Source: Drosophila miranda (Eukaryota > Arthropoda > Insecta > Diptera > Drosophilidae). Taken from it: 64,000 nucleotides of DNA. The notes below the pieces were generated by a model. The model worked only from the letters and a program-made list of their open reading frames with translations. It was not told where the DNA came from and searched no databases. Shown here one piece after another: positions 23,751 through 33,911 of this stretch (the first letter of the stretch is position 1; the number at the start of each line of letters is the position of its first letter). The stretch spans positions 5,208,001-5,272,000 of the forward strand of contig NC_046674.1 in the NCBI RefSeq assembly GCF_003369915.1, read 5' to 3'. A program made the position numbers and the translations under genes.

Positions 23751-24507
23751 TATGCAGCTGAATGAAAAGTGTAAAAAATCGTAATCTTAATATTATATCG
23801 GGCAGATTGGTAATGATTTGAAAACAAACACATGCCCACCACCACGAAGCACTGTCTATAAATAAATTGTTCTTTGTCGGATTGACTTTTCGGTTAGGAA
23901 TGTGTCAATCATTTTTTCGCTTTGCTTTTCAAATGCGGCAATTGTAGGAGGACAATTCCCATCAACTCAGCACATCAGCAATTATGTAAACTTACATAGA
24001 GGGAAGTATAATAATAATACACTCCACAAATGCAGAAATGTGTTTTTCAAAATATACAATATATGTATACTGTATTTATTTATTTTCCTTCCGTAGAGCG
24101 CCGAGCAGTGCACAGATTGATGCCAAAGATCCAACTGAATCGTGCCGAAAATGAAATTCTTTCAAACGATCTTGTCTATAAGTAAAAGTGCGGTCGGTGG
24201 CTGGCCCAGGCGGCGAACGTTTCCGTCTTGATGTGTGGCAGCTAGGAAATCAGAGGCGAATGCACAGAGTACAAGCAAAACGATATATGTACATACATAT
24301 GTACATATCTTTTATGGGAAGACACCCAAGAAATCCTATGGAAAATTGTACAGTCAAGAGTCATTGTTTTTGCAGCTAATAATTAGTTTGTCAGCTTCGC
24401 GGAGAAGACATTGATGGAGCAGTGATAAGACAATCAATTGATTGTACTTAACAGAAAAAGCCTTATAAAGGAAGACTTCAGCCAGCAGTTGGGGTTATAA
24501 GCTGACA
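23751..24507. other. Intergenic, promoter of chitin-binding gene A
   Basis: AT-rich sequence with no gene. It holds a TGATAAG GATA-factor site near 24423-24429 and the TATA box described next. Confidence 0.5.
24464..24470 (+). promoter_or_regulatory. TATA box of chitin-binding gene A
   Basis: TATAAAG 44 bp before the start codon, followed about 22 bp later by CAGTTG, which resembles the initiator used by gene C. The 5' UTR would be very short. Confidence 0.6.
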
Positions 24508-25570
24508 ATGACTGGAGGTAAGTAGCACCCAATGTGTAATTTGTACATTTGATGGTGATTCATTTGTTTCGTAGCAAAACGACTGTCAATTCTCGGACTG
24601 CTGCTGTGCAGCCATTTTCTGGTTAAAGCAGTAGATGCTAATGATTTGCAGGCTAGAGAAGATGACGGCGCACCCGCATCTAATGATCTGATCTTGGGCA
24701 ACCTCAGCCTCTGCGAGAACGTGGCCGACAGTGTGTTTTTGCCGTATGTGGGTGACTGCAACAAGTACTACCTCTGTCGGTGTATGTGCGATCCTCAAGA
24801 TAAATCGAATGTTCCATGTTGATGTTATTTTTATGTCATTTCTCAGATGGAGAGGCCATTGAACTGCAGTGCGAATGGCCTTACCTGTTCAGTGCCCCCA
24901 TCCAGAGCTGCGTGAACCCCACTCAGGCACAGTGCTTGCCCACCTGCTCCAATTTCCAGCTGACCACCTTCAGCTATGAGCGAACCTGCACCAAGTATGT
25001 CCTCTGCTATTATGGGCATCCGGTTCTGAGAGAGTGCATGGATGGCCTACAGTACAATGCAAAAACGGATCGTTGCGATTTCCCCCAGAACGTGGACTGC
25101 GTGGAGTCCGAGTGCTCCATCTACTACAATGCCTACCAATTGCACTACGTGCCCAGCAAAGTCTCCTGCGAGAAGTATTTCCTCTGTGGCAATGGCGTGC
25201 CCAGGCAGCAGACTTGTACCCCCGGATTGTACTTTAGCACCAAATGCAACTGCTGCGTTTTACCATCCAATTCTGACTGTCAGGTGGGTTAATTTTGGAT
25301 GAATTTTTGTTCAATGAACCAGAAGGTAATCTAATGTTCTTGAAGATCCCCTCCCGGAAGAAAATAGTCCAACCGTTCTCACGACTGTCACCACGGATTG
25401 CCGATATAATGTGTCCCTCTGCGGGTGTACATTTTTATTCGCACGAGTCGCGCAAGGATGCCTATTACTTCTGTGTGGATGGCCATGGCTTGACCCTGGA
25501 CTGCTCTCCTGGCCTGTGGTACGATGGCAAGGAACAGGAGTGTCGAGAACCCAAAAATGTAGAGCTCTGA
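24508..25570 (+). CDS. Peritrophin-A/obstructor-type chitin-binding protein A
   Basis: Four exons: 24508-24517, 24575-24781, 24847-25283 and 25346-25570. Phases close to give 292 residues. The N-terminus is a signal peptide (KRLSILGLLLCSHFLVKA). Four CBM14/peritrophin-A domains follow, each with the six-Cys pattern. They start near CENVADSVFLPYVGDC, CLPTCSNFQLTTFSYERTC, CSIYYNAYQLHYV and CPSAGVHFYSHESRKD. Such secreted proteins bind chitin in cuticle or peritrophic matrix. It is the first of three related genes here (+,-,+) whose 3' exons are the same size. The family resembles the later obstructor genes of D. melanogaster 3L, but I cannot assign which one. An AATAAA lies at about 25580, 10 bp after the stop. 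Confidence 0.88.
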
Positions 25571-26073
25571 GAGAAAGCAATAAATAATACAAAATATAAT
25601 GAAACTTACTCGACGAAGATGGTTATATTTTGGAAAAAATTTAATTGGAAAATTAATTTGCTCCTTAGCTGTATCTTTTGACTTTGATATGCAATGACTG
25701 CACCAGGCCGAAGGCCGTTGCGGGTGAATCCTCCTTCCGCCCAACCGAGGGACACTGCCTGACTTGTATTACCGAACCGGTCGCGTACAGGCAGGAAAGC
25801 TAGATTTTCTACTAGTATTCGAGGAAAATTATAGCTAAACGGACTAAAAGAGCTAATAATGGATTCAAAACATTAAAATACTAATACTAAATACGGAAAA
25901 GGTATGTTAGCATTAGTAAAACATTGCTTTCTTTTGCGTGTAATAAAATTGGTCGATTTGAGCATCGTAAAAAGGCGTGTGTCGCTATTCAGACCTACAT
26001 TGCTAGCCATCCATCAAAAGCCAAAGATATTTTTGAGAGACAAGTGCAATTTATTTTCTGTGAGGGATTCTCT
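25571..26073. other. Convergent 3' region of chitin-binding genes A and B
   Basis: About 500 bp of mostly AT-rich sequence holding both 3' ends. No gene or recognisable element is seen. Confidence 0.5.
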
Positions 26074-26991
26074 TTAAGCAGTCGCGAATTGAGGTTCACG
26101 GCATTCCTCGCGCTTGGCATCGTAGACGAGACCGGGTGTGCAATCCAAGGTGACACCACGTCCATTCAGGCAGTAGTAGTAGGAATCCTGGCGGTTCTTG
26201 TGTGCATAAAAGTGAGTACCCTCGGCAGGGCATACAATGCCGGCGCTTCGGGGAGGAGCTTTCGCATAGGGCAGGATATTGCGCTGTAGATTCTCCACCT
26301 GAAAGAAGTATCGCAAGATATGATATGCTCCCAAGATGAAGACGAGAATTCCACTCACCGTGCAGTTGACCTTCGAGGCGAAGTCACAGCTCGTCGTCGC
26401 GGCATTGTATTGCAGGCCGCGGGTGCAGTTCCGGACTAGTGGCAGACCGTCCACACAGACAAAGTACTTGTCGCACAACGACTTGCTGGCTATGTAGACA
26501 ATGGCCGCAGGATTGTTCTGCCTGACACAGAGGTTGTCCACGCAATCCACAAACTGTGGGTAGTCGCAGCGATCCGTCTGGGCATTGTACTGCAGGCCGT
26601 CGGAGCATTGTCGAAGTACGGGTGTGCCGTCGAAGCAGAGCACGTACTTGGTACAGGTGCGGTCGTAGCAGAAAGATGTGAGGCCCTTGGCGGGACAAGT
26701 GGGCAAGCACCTGACTTCCTCCACAACCACGCACTGCTGATCGGTAGCATCGAAATAGTAGCCTTGCGGGCACTCCCGAGGCACAGCCGTTTCACCTGGA
26801 AAAGAGAGTCATAAGCTGCAGGGGATAAGGAGTCACAGTCACTCACTCATGCACAAGTAGTACTGGCTGCAGTTGCTGATGTGCGGCAGGAACAGATTGC
26901 TGACCACACCCGAGCAGATGTTGATGTCGGCTCCCATGGCTCCATAGCTTCCAATCAGGGCTGTCAAGGCCAGCAAGGTCAGGCGGTACAT
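26074..26991 (-). CDS. Peritrophin-A/obstructor-type chitin-binding protein B
   Basis: Three exons on minus: 26991-26847, 26795-26359 and 26298-26074, closing to 268 residues. A signal peptide (YRLTLLALTALIGSYGAMG) precedes four CBM14 domains that begin at CSGVVSNLFLPHISNC, CLPTCPAKGLTSFCYDRTC, CVRQNNPAAIVYIASK and CPAEGTHFYAHKNRQD. The middle exon (437 nt) and last exon (225 nt) are exactly the sizes of gene A's, which supports duplication of a common ancestor. It is a predicted secreted chitin-matrix protein. It lacks the short acidic linker found after the signal peptide in A and C. Confidence 0.88.
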
Positions 26992-27818
26992 CACTGGTGG
27001 AGAGTTGGATAATAATACTAGATCTGAGCCATGCATCCCGTACTCACTTGTTGGTCTAGTCTTCCCCTGTATACTGTCGTCTTGGTATAACAAGCTCCTC
27101 CATTTATAGCAAGCCCTTTTTGGCAATCAGCCGCTGGCGATGTGTTTGGCTCACTGCAAATTGCAAAACTTATCAGATGAGGATGCATGATTGCCTGTTG
27201 TTATTACTATCGCTCGAAACTCGTCTCATTCAAATTCGGTTGGGACAGATAAGGGCAACAACACCCAATTTCGAGTAAGTTTTAACGAGAAGTTAAAGTG
27301 CTGCCGTTCATTAGGGCAACACGTGTAACGAATATTAATATTAATGAAATTCGCATTTTACAGCCTAAAGATCCTCTGTAATAACTTCTCAGAGCAATTA
27401 CATAGTTAGGAACTTTCGCCGTAATCGCTTCGATACAGAAGCTTGAAATCTGCATGAGAAAATAGTTCAGAATACGTACATATCTATGTACCTATAGAAA
27501 ATAGATACGAGTTGTATACAGCTTTGATGGCGCAAGATATGATATGTTAGATGAGGTATCGTGCGCTATGATCTCTTGCGATCAATCATGAGCTATACAG
27601 ATTCCTGATTCCTGGAACCTTATCTTTGTTTAGAAATGTTTAGCGCAGACAAATTGAATGCTGAAATGTTTGGGGAAATTAAAATGTAGTTCTCCTGCGG
27701 GAGTCGTGTGCCGAAATGAGTGGATCGATAAGAGAGCTGTGGCAAGAACTCATTAGACGACACTACTTTCCGCTCGAGCGCAAAACAAGGCAAATAAAAA
27801 TCCAACATTTAAAATTGA
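26992..27818. other. Divergent promoter region of chitin-binding genes B and C
   Basis: No coding sequence seen. It contains the gene B TATA (27102-27108) and TTATCA GATA-type sites near 27170 that may drive both genes. Confidence 0.5.
27102..27108 (-). promoter_or_regulatory. TATA box of chitin-binding gene B
   Basis: On the minus strand this reads TATAAAT, about 110 bp upstream of the start codon, so the 5' UTR would be roughly 80 nt. Confidence 0.5.
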
Positions 27819-27824
27819 TATAAA
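27819..27824 (+). promoter_or_regulatory. TATA box of chitin-binding gene C
   Basis: TATAAA, followed about 33 bp later by CAGTTG (27852-27857), as in gene A. It implies a non-coding first exon of about 30 nt ending at 27883. Confidence 0.55.
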
Positions 27825-27882
27825 TTGCATATTTATCGGGTGATTGAGAAACAGTTGACTTGCGGATCTCGTGCTATCCAGG

Positions 27883-29002
27883 AGTAAGTAGCTCGGAGTC
27901 AAAGTTTCTCCAATACCCGTTCATTCCGTATCTTTCTCTGCGCAGTGAACTGGCTGATGTACTTGGGCTTACTGGTGGTCCTTTTCCTAATCGAAAATGT
28001 TTGGGGCGACGATATCGAGGGTCTGGTGGTAGCTCCTTCGCCCGACGATGATCGCGAAGGTGAGGACGATATCTCCCAGTATGACATGTACAACAACACT
28101 GAGATAAATGTATGCGCCAACGTTGCTGATGGCGTCCACCTTCCCTACGTCGGCAGCTGTAGCATGTGGATCGAGTGCGAGAGTGAGTGGGAAAAGCAAC
28201 AGCTGGCTGGGTGGGAAGGCAACGTGCCAGATTGGTTCACCTTTCTTTGTCTCTTCCAGATAATACCATTAAGGAAATTGGAGATTGCGAGAATCTCAAG
28301 AATGATACTTTATTCGATCCTGTCCATCAGCTGTGCTCCGATCCGTATTACGTGCAGTGCCAGCCCACCTGCTCCGAATTCACGCTAAGCAGTTTCTGCT
28401 ATGACAACACCTGCACCAAGTATGTCCTCTGCTACTATGGGCGCCCGGTTCTGAGGAAATGCCACGACGGCCTCCAGTACAACAACATGACGGATCGCTG
28501 CGACTTCCCCCAGTACGTGGACTGTGTGGCCAACGAATGCTCGGCAATAGAACAGCCAGAGAACATAACTTACCTGTCAAGCAAAGCCAGTTGCGACAAG
28601 TACTTCATCTGCTCCGATGGCCGGGCATGGGAGCAGCAGTGTGCTGCCGGTCTCTACTACAATCCCGAGTGCAAGTGCTGTGACTTCGCCAAAAACGTCA
28701 ACTGTACCGTAAGTTATGATCGGGATATTGAGAATGGATATGCCTTTATCTGACACACGACTTGTATGAACTTTTAGGTGGATGCAGTAGCCCGGAACAT
28801 TCAGCCCTACTACCGGTCACCCCTGCGCCGCGCCGACATCGATTGCCCGATGGTGGGAGTGAACTTCTATCCACATAAGTCCCGCCTGAATGCTTATTAC
28901 TACTGTGTGGATGGACATGGCCTGACCCTGGACTGCACTCCTGGTCTTCACTTTGACCCGAAGGTTGGGGAGTGCCGCGAGCCGAAGTTTGTTGGCTCCT
29001 AA
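27883..29002 (+). CDS. Peritrophin-A/obstructor-type chitin-binding protein C
   Basis: The coding exons appear to be 27883 (one base), 27946-28182, 28260-28708 and 28778-29002, closing to 303 residues. The first exon ends CCAGGA before GTAAGT. The next begins TGAACTGG after CGCAG, so the initiator ATG is assembled across a 62-nt intron. If that intron is misread, ATG 27957 gives the same protein four residues shorter. A signal peptide (LMYLGLLVVLFLIENVWG) is followed by an acidic segment with DDDREGEDD, then four CBM14 domains beginning at CANVADGVHLPYVGSC, CQPTCSEFTLSSFCYDNTC, CSAIEQPENITYLSSK and CPMVGVNFYPHKSRLN. The last exon is 225 nt as in A and B. AATAAA occurs at about 29005, immediately after the stop. 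It is presumably a secreted chitin-matrix protein. Confidence 0.85.
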
Positions 29003-30854
29003 AAATAAACGATGCTAGTATTTCTCTTTGAATGCTGTGTTGATCGGTTCTGCTTTTCTCTCAAAGTCTCCCTCTTCTTCGGTCCTCCTTTCATGGGATG
29101 CACGGAGAGCCGCCTGTCTTACCTTCTGTCTAATTTAACCTGGTTGAACATCCTGCTATCTATCCATCTCACTCTGAAAGCTTTTAAAGTTCAAAAAGCT
29201 TCAGTATGGCAGTGGCGGCTTGGTTTGAATTTGGTTACTTTTCAATGGCGTTCGCGCAGAAGGCGCATGTTCCGTACACTGGCGGGAGAGCAGAGATGGA
29301 GAGAGCTTGCTCCATTCATGCTCTACCGCCGGCCTGCCCTGCCGCACGCCACTGAATCTGTGGTGCTTTTGCAAACACAAAATGAAAGAACAAACACCAA
29401 GTCTCTCAGCAGCTCGTGAAAAGTGAAAACGAAATGCTTCTTGGCTGGCTGCTGCATTCAGAGGCACAGTCGGCTGCGAGTCCTACGGCAGCGCGCGCTT
29501 CTAATACGAACGACGGGTGGCGCGACCAGAACAGGCAAAATAGCCTTAAGAAATAAATTTATTCGTGGAGTGGAGTCAGGAGAAGGGCTTGCAATTGAAT
29601 ACAAAAGTCGCAAGTCGCGTGAGTGTCCCTATCTCTGGCTCTGTATCTGTCCTTCTGTCCGTCTGTGTGCGAGTGAAAAGCATTTTTAAGAGGATATCCA
29701 TTGCGAGGGTGTGCGTGTGTGTATCGTGTCGGGTCAGTTGAGCGTTCAAGGACTTTTTCCAGTGCTGCGCCAACAACAAAAGCACCAACAATATGTGTGC
29801 AATAACACCAACAGCCACAACGAACGTGACAGAAACGTGCCCATAGGAAAAGGCATTGAAAAGCCCCAAGGAAAATATACATGTATATTTGAGAAATATT
29901 TTAAGAAAATATTGCAGGTAAAAAAGCGAGCAAGCAAATGGCTGACGGATTGACATGCACTTGAAAGCGACCCCCACACAGGCACACAAATCCCCAATAC
30001 AGGTGCACACACAGACACCTACACCCATACCTATACCACTTTCTCCTCTATACAATTCCGTTGCATTGCTAGAATTGCTCATACGCAGTGTGTGCCATCA
30101 AGTGGGCAGGGATTTTGTTCGTTTTTGTGGCTCTTGTAGAGGAGACACAGCAACAGACAGCCAGACAGACAGACAGACAGAAAGACAGTCATCCAGCCCG
30201 TCAGCCAGTCGTCATATTCATCTACCTTTAGCCACTACAACCCCGACCCGTCCTGTGGTACAGGTCCCATCCCAACCAATTCCACCTCCCCGAGCAATTT
30301 TCCTTTGCAAAGTCACTCGAATGAGGCAAAATTCACTTCCCGCCAACAAAAAATCGCATAAAAGGGGCGAAAAGTAAAAGGCAGGAACAGCGCAGCACAC
30401 AAAGGTTAATGGCAAAAAACCAACCGTCCGAGTGAGAGTAAAAGGGGGGTTGGTGTTTGTGTTGGTGTTGGCAGCAGGGATGTGAACGCTTTAATGTTTA
30501 AAAGTTCTGTTTGGTGTTGGGCATCTTTAGGTTAAACTCTCGGCATTTAGGGGCATAGGATTAAAGCGTCAGACATTGGGTTCCGAATGTGTTTGGCGAT
30601 GCTCTTACTCACCCAAGAATTTAAAATCGAATCGTTCACCCACCGCCAAGGAATTCCTTACAATAAACATTTGCAACGATTTTAATATATACATTCTCGT
30701 ACTATGCCCATTCAAGATTATCTTTATCACTGGGTGGCGGTGGCTCGATTAATTTCAATTTCCGCTATGGTTTGAGATGGTTTTCTGGCAGCTTGCCCAA
30801 ACAGCAGACGCCCTCGAGCCAGAAGAGGTCTCTATGGCCGTTCGATGTTCAACT
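29003..30854. other. Non-coding stretch with possible 5' UTR of downstream gene
   Basis: No convincing coding frame. A GC-richer patch near 29460-29520 followed by tracts of GTGTGT, CAGACAGACAG and CACACAGA has the look of a long 5' UTR or promoter-proximal region, possibly for the membrane-protein gene at 33.9 kb. I cannot show this. Confidence 0.4.
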
Positions 30855-30927
30855 GTTTCCGTGGTGTAGCGGTTATCACATCTGCCTAACACGCAGAAGG
30901 CCCCCGGTTCGATCCCGGGCGGAAACA
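30855..30927 (+). tRNA. tRNA-Val (AAC)
   Basis: A 73-nt tRNA with a complete cloverleaf. The acceptor stem is GTTTCCG paired with CGGAAAC, with discriminator A. The D-arm contains GTGTAGCGGTTATCAC, the anticodon loop CCTAACACG has anticodon AAC, and the T-arm has GGTTCGATCC. There is no intron. An eight-T pol III terminator lies at about 30940-30947. A second identical gene lies 557 bp downstream on the other strand. Confidence 0.95.
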
Positions 30928-30939
30928 GATGAAACTAAC

Positions 30940-30947
30940 TTTTTTTT
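30940..30947 (+). terminator. Pol III terminator of tRNA-Val
   Basis: A T8 run 13 nt after the tRNA 3' end, the usual RNA polymerase III stop. Confidence 0.75.
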
Positions 30948-31441
30948 AATAACTTTCAGATGGGAGCTATTTCCGCATGATTATATTTTTTTTTTTTTTG
31001 AAAATTTGTGTTTTACTTTTAAAGCTATTTGGAATGTTGTGACGTACTAAAAGTAATTAAATGATAGAATTTAAACCAAATAATATAATTATGTTTTGTT
31101 TTAGACTTCTTGTCAGTTTCGTTTTTTAAAAAGTTTATCATATGCTTCTGGGAATTCTCATCAAATCTCTTGTATAATCTCGATATACATATGTATATTC
31201 CTAATATATGCATTGACATTAAATTTAGTAGGCAATTAGTACATTTTCATTGAGCTAGCTTTCCTTCAAAAATTCGAAAAGACAGGAATTCTTCTTTTTC
31301 TAAAAGTAACAAAAAAACGTAAAGGTCAAGGAAATATTAGAGCTCGAGGTTTCTCCATAAACGAAGATAGACTTGTGTACATATATTAAAATCCTTCGTT
31401 AACTTGGAATTCAGCTATTAAAATAAGTAAATAAGCTAAAC

Positions 31442-31448
31442 AAAAAAA
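31442..31448 (-). terminator. Pol III terminator of second tRNA-Val
   Basis: An A7 run on plus, read as T7 on minus, about 37 nt beyond the tRNA 3' end. It is somewhat distant, so a shorter cryptic stop may be used first. Confidence 0.5.
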
Positions 31449-31484
31449 GTTTGGTAGAATTTGAGATAATTCAAACCCCAATCA

Positions 31485-31557
31485 TGTTTCCGCCCGGGAT
31501 CGAACCGGGGGCCTTCTGCGTGTTAGGCAGATGTGATAACCGCTACACCACGGAAAC
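31485..31557 (-). tRNA. tRNA-Val (AAC), inverted copy
   Basis: The reverse complement is identical over all 73 nt to the copy at 30855-30927, with the same AAC anticodon. The 5' flank shares TTCAACT immediately upstream of the gene. The two genes converge. Confidence 0.95.
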
Positions 31558-33844
31558 AGTTGAAATTCTCCCCGACCAAAGGTCAACTTCAGGGGCCCGG
31601 CTCAGCCCCCAGCTGGCGAGGGGCCAAGGAAACTGGTTCAGTGAATAAAATCAAAGTCTATTTAAATCATTCAATGATTGGACAGTCTGCCATTGTTGAG
31701 TGTTTCGGATTTGTGAGGGCCAGGGGGCAGCGGTGATAAAATATATATATGTATGTAGATATGTACATATGTATGTATATTAGTGTCTAGAGAGGTGTGG
31801 ACTAGCTGCTGAGATAGTGATTGATACGGCTATAGTGTGTATATTTATAGGGAACATTTTTATCGTAGTTATGTTTCATGGCGACAATGGTTCTTTGTCG
31901 GGCAACCTATTCATTCATTCCCTTATGAAAGTCTATCTATAGTCACACTTGAGTTGGCCAAAAAAGTGGCTGCCATTGAGAGCGCACTCCTATAATATAC
32001 ACAATGTCAATGTCCGAGTTGAGTTTCTTCAAGTTCCGCACGAATCTTAACCAAATCGAGCTGAACTTTCGCCCGCTAGACAACAAAACTAAATTTGTAA
32101 TCATACGCTAACGAATGGGATGGGGTTGGGGTGGGGTATTTGGCTCTGGGGAGAACACAAATCAAGCGGACAAAAATCATTGAACCCGGGACCCGGAGAA
32201 GGACACGGACCCGAATTCGAGCCCGAACCCGGACAAGGGGCCAAAAACCCAAATAGAAATGTCAGTGGCGCCAGGCAAGAAACGAAACCGAAATGAACCT
32301 ATCAAAAGGTTGTCAAAATGTCTCTTTTAAATATGTTTATTTTATTGCCCCGACTCGTACTTGGGTATTTATTTATTTGCACTTTGCTCTGTCCTGCTCT
32401 GCCACTCCTCTCCTCCGGCACTGTATTGTATAATTTCTCTCTAGAACTCTCCCAGGACCTCCTCCTCCTGCTTCTGCCTTAAGACGTTGACAGGCATTGA
32501 ACTTTGAACCTTGCCACCAAGTGAACAGGAAAGTTCCCACAGTAAAATCTGCTTTATGGTGCGGTGGCTTTTATGGTTCTCGGACCACAGTGCCTACAAA
32601 ACATACATATGTACATGTGTCTTTATGTGAGTACATCTGTACACATCCCTTGTCTGTTCGTACGAATGGGTCGGGCCATGTTGTATGTGGGATAATTTTA
32701 AAAATTCATTATCTTTCTGGCGCTGTTTAAGTGCGATTTCTGCTGTTGTCATCGTTGATTGACTAATACCACAGCGGCACTGCCACAGGAACCAGACACA
32801 GAGGAAAACCCGACAGACAGTTCAACGAACAGCTAAGCGGGCTAAGAATGGAGCACGCAAGAAGGCTGAAAGTTGGTCCAAAGACAGTCAACGGGAACCA
32901 AGAAACAGTCGGGGGAATCATCATAATCCATCTTTGAATAGTTTGCGAACCTGAAGTTCTTCTTTCTTTCTTTCTCTTCGCTCAACTTTACTTTCCACTG
33001 TGCAGGTCCTTTTCTAACACCGCACTTTTGTGGTCCAAATACCCCAAATACTATCCCGATTCGAGCACCAATCCCCCATACTGTCTATGTGTTTTGGCGC
33101 GCTGGGGCTTTTGTGTCTGTTGTTGTTGGTGGTGGTGGTGCTGCTGCTGCTGCCAATGACACGGGAAGTGAAAGCAGCCAATGAATGTTTTAGTCGTATT
33201 TTTCGGGAGGGTTCCTTGACCAGGCGGCAGAGAAGTCTGCAGCAAACGAGCAACCTTTGTTCCTTGTTGCACCTTTAAAAAGGGGAAGCTTTGGCAGGAC
33301 TTTAGCAAGGATTCAAAACCCAGGCACAAAGATAAAATGTCTGACGAAACAGAGGGAGACAGAGAGAGCGAGCGAGCGAGATGGAGAGAGAGAGAGAGAG
33401 AGAGAGTGTGTGGCAGAAGAGGTAGGTAGCCAGCCACACACAGAAGACAAGGGAGAGTGCAGCATCATAAAATACGATGTGCACGTTTCCTGTTTTAGCT
33501 TTTTGGGGCAGCCTGAGGAGGACTCTCCTCCGTCTGGCAGACACAAAGCTAAATGTACTCAGATTCGCTTTGTCTGGTGTCCGCATCGCAGCTTGAACTT
33601 CAAATAAGTTGGCAGCACAGCACTCTATGCCAACTGTCTGCTGTCCCTGTCGTCCCAACATGTATTCCTTTTATTATGCCTTTCAAATAAACGAAATAAG
33701 AAATAAAAGATTCAACAGCAGTCTTTGCGTTTTCTGCTCGGCTTGCACGAATACCCTACCTACAGCAGGAGCCACTCTGTACACCGAGAGAAACACAATA
33801 AGATAAATAATAATTCCTGTACATCCAACATTCTTTCTTTGCAG
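31558..33844. other. Non-coding stretch before the membrane-protein gene
   Basis: No convincing gene. It contains an AT-rich ATGTATAT tract (about 31739-31783) and a GA dinucleotide run (33384-33406). The end has a polypyrimidine tract and AG acceptor at 33844, so part of it is an intron of the next gene. Confidence 0.5.
33384..33406. repeat. GA dinucleotide run
   Basis: A GAGA tract inside a longer purine-rich segment (33355-33410). It is a potential GAGA-factor binding stretch and is non-coding. Confidence 0.8.
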
Positions 33845-33911
33845 TCGAATCCTTCCGCCCCAGAAGCTCCAAGTAATCCTACTGCCCCATTTGCTCTTCC
33901 AGGACGTGGAA

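Larger units (their letters stand above)
30928..31484. other. Spacer between the two tRNA-Val genes
   Basis: AT-rich, with no gene. The T-runs at each end are the two pol III terminators. The spacer itself shows no obvious inverted symmetry beyond those. Confidence 0.6.
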
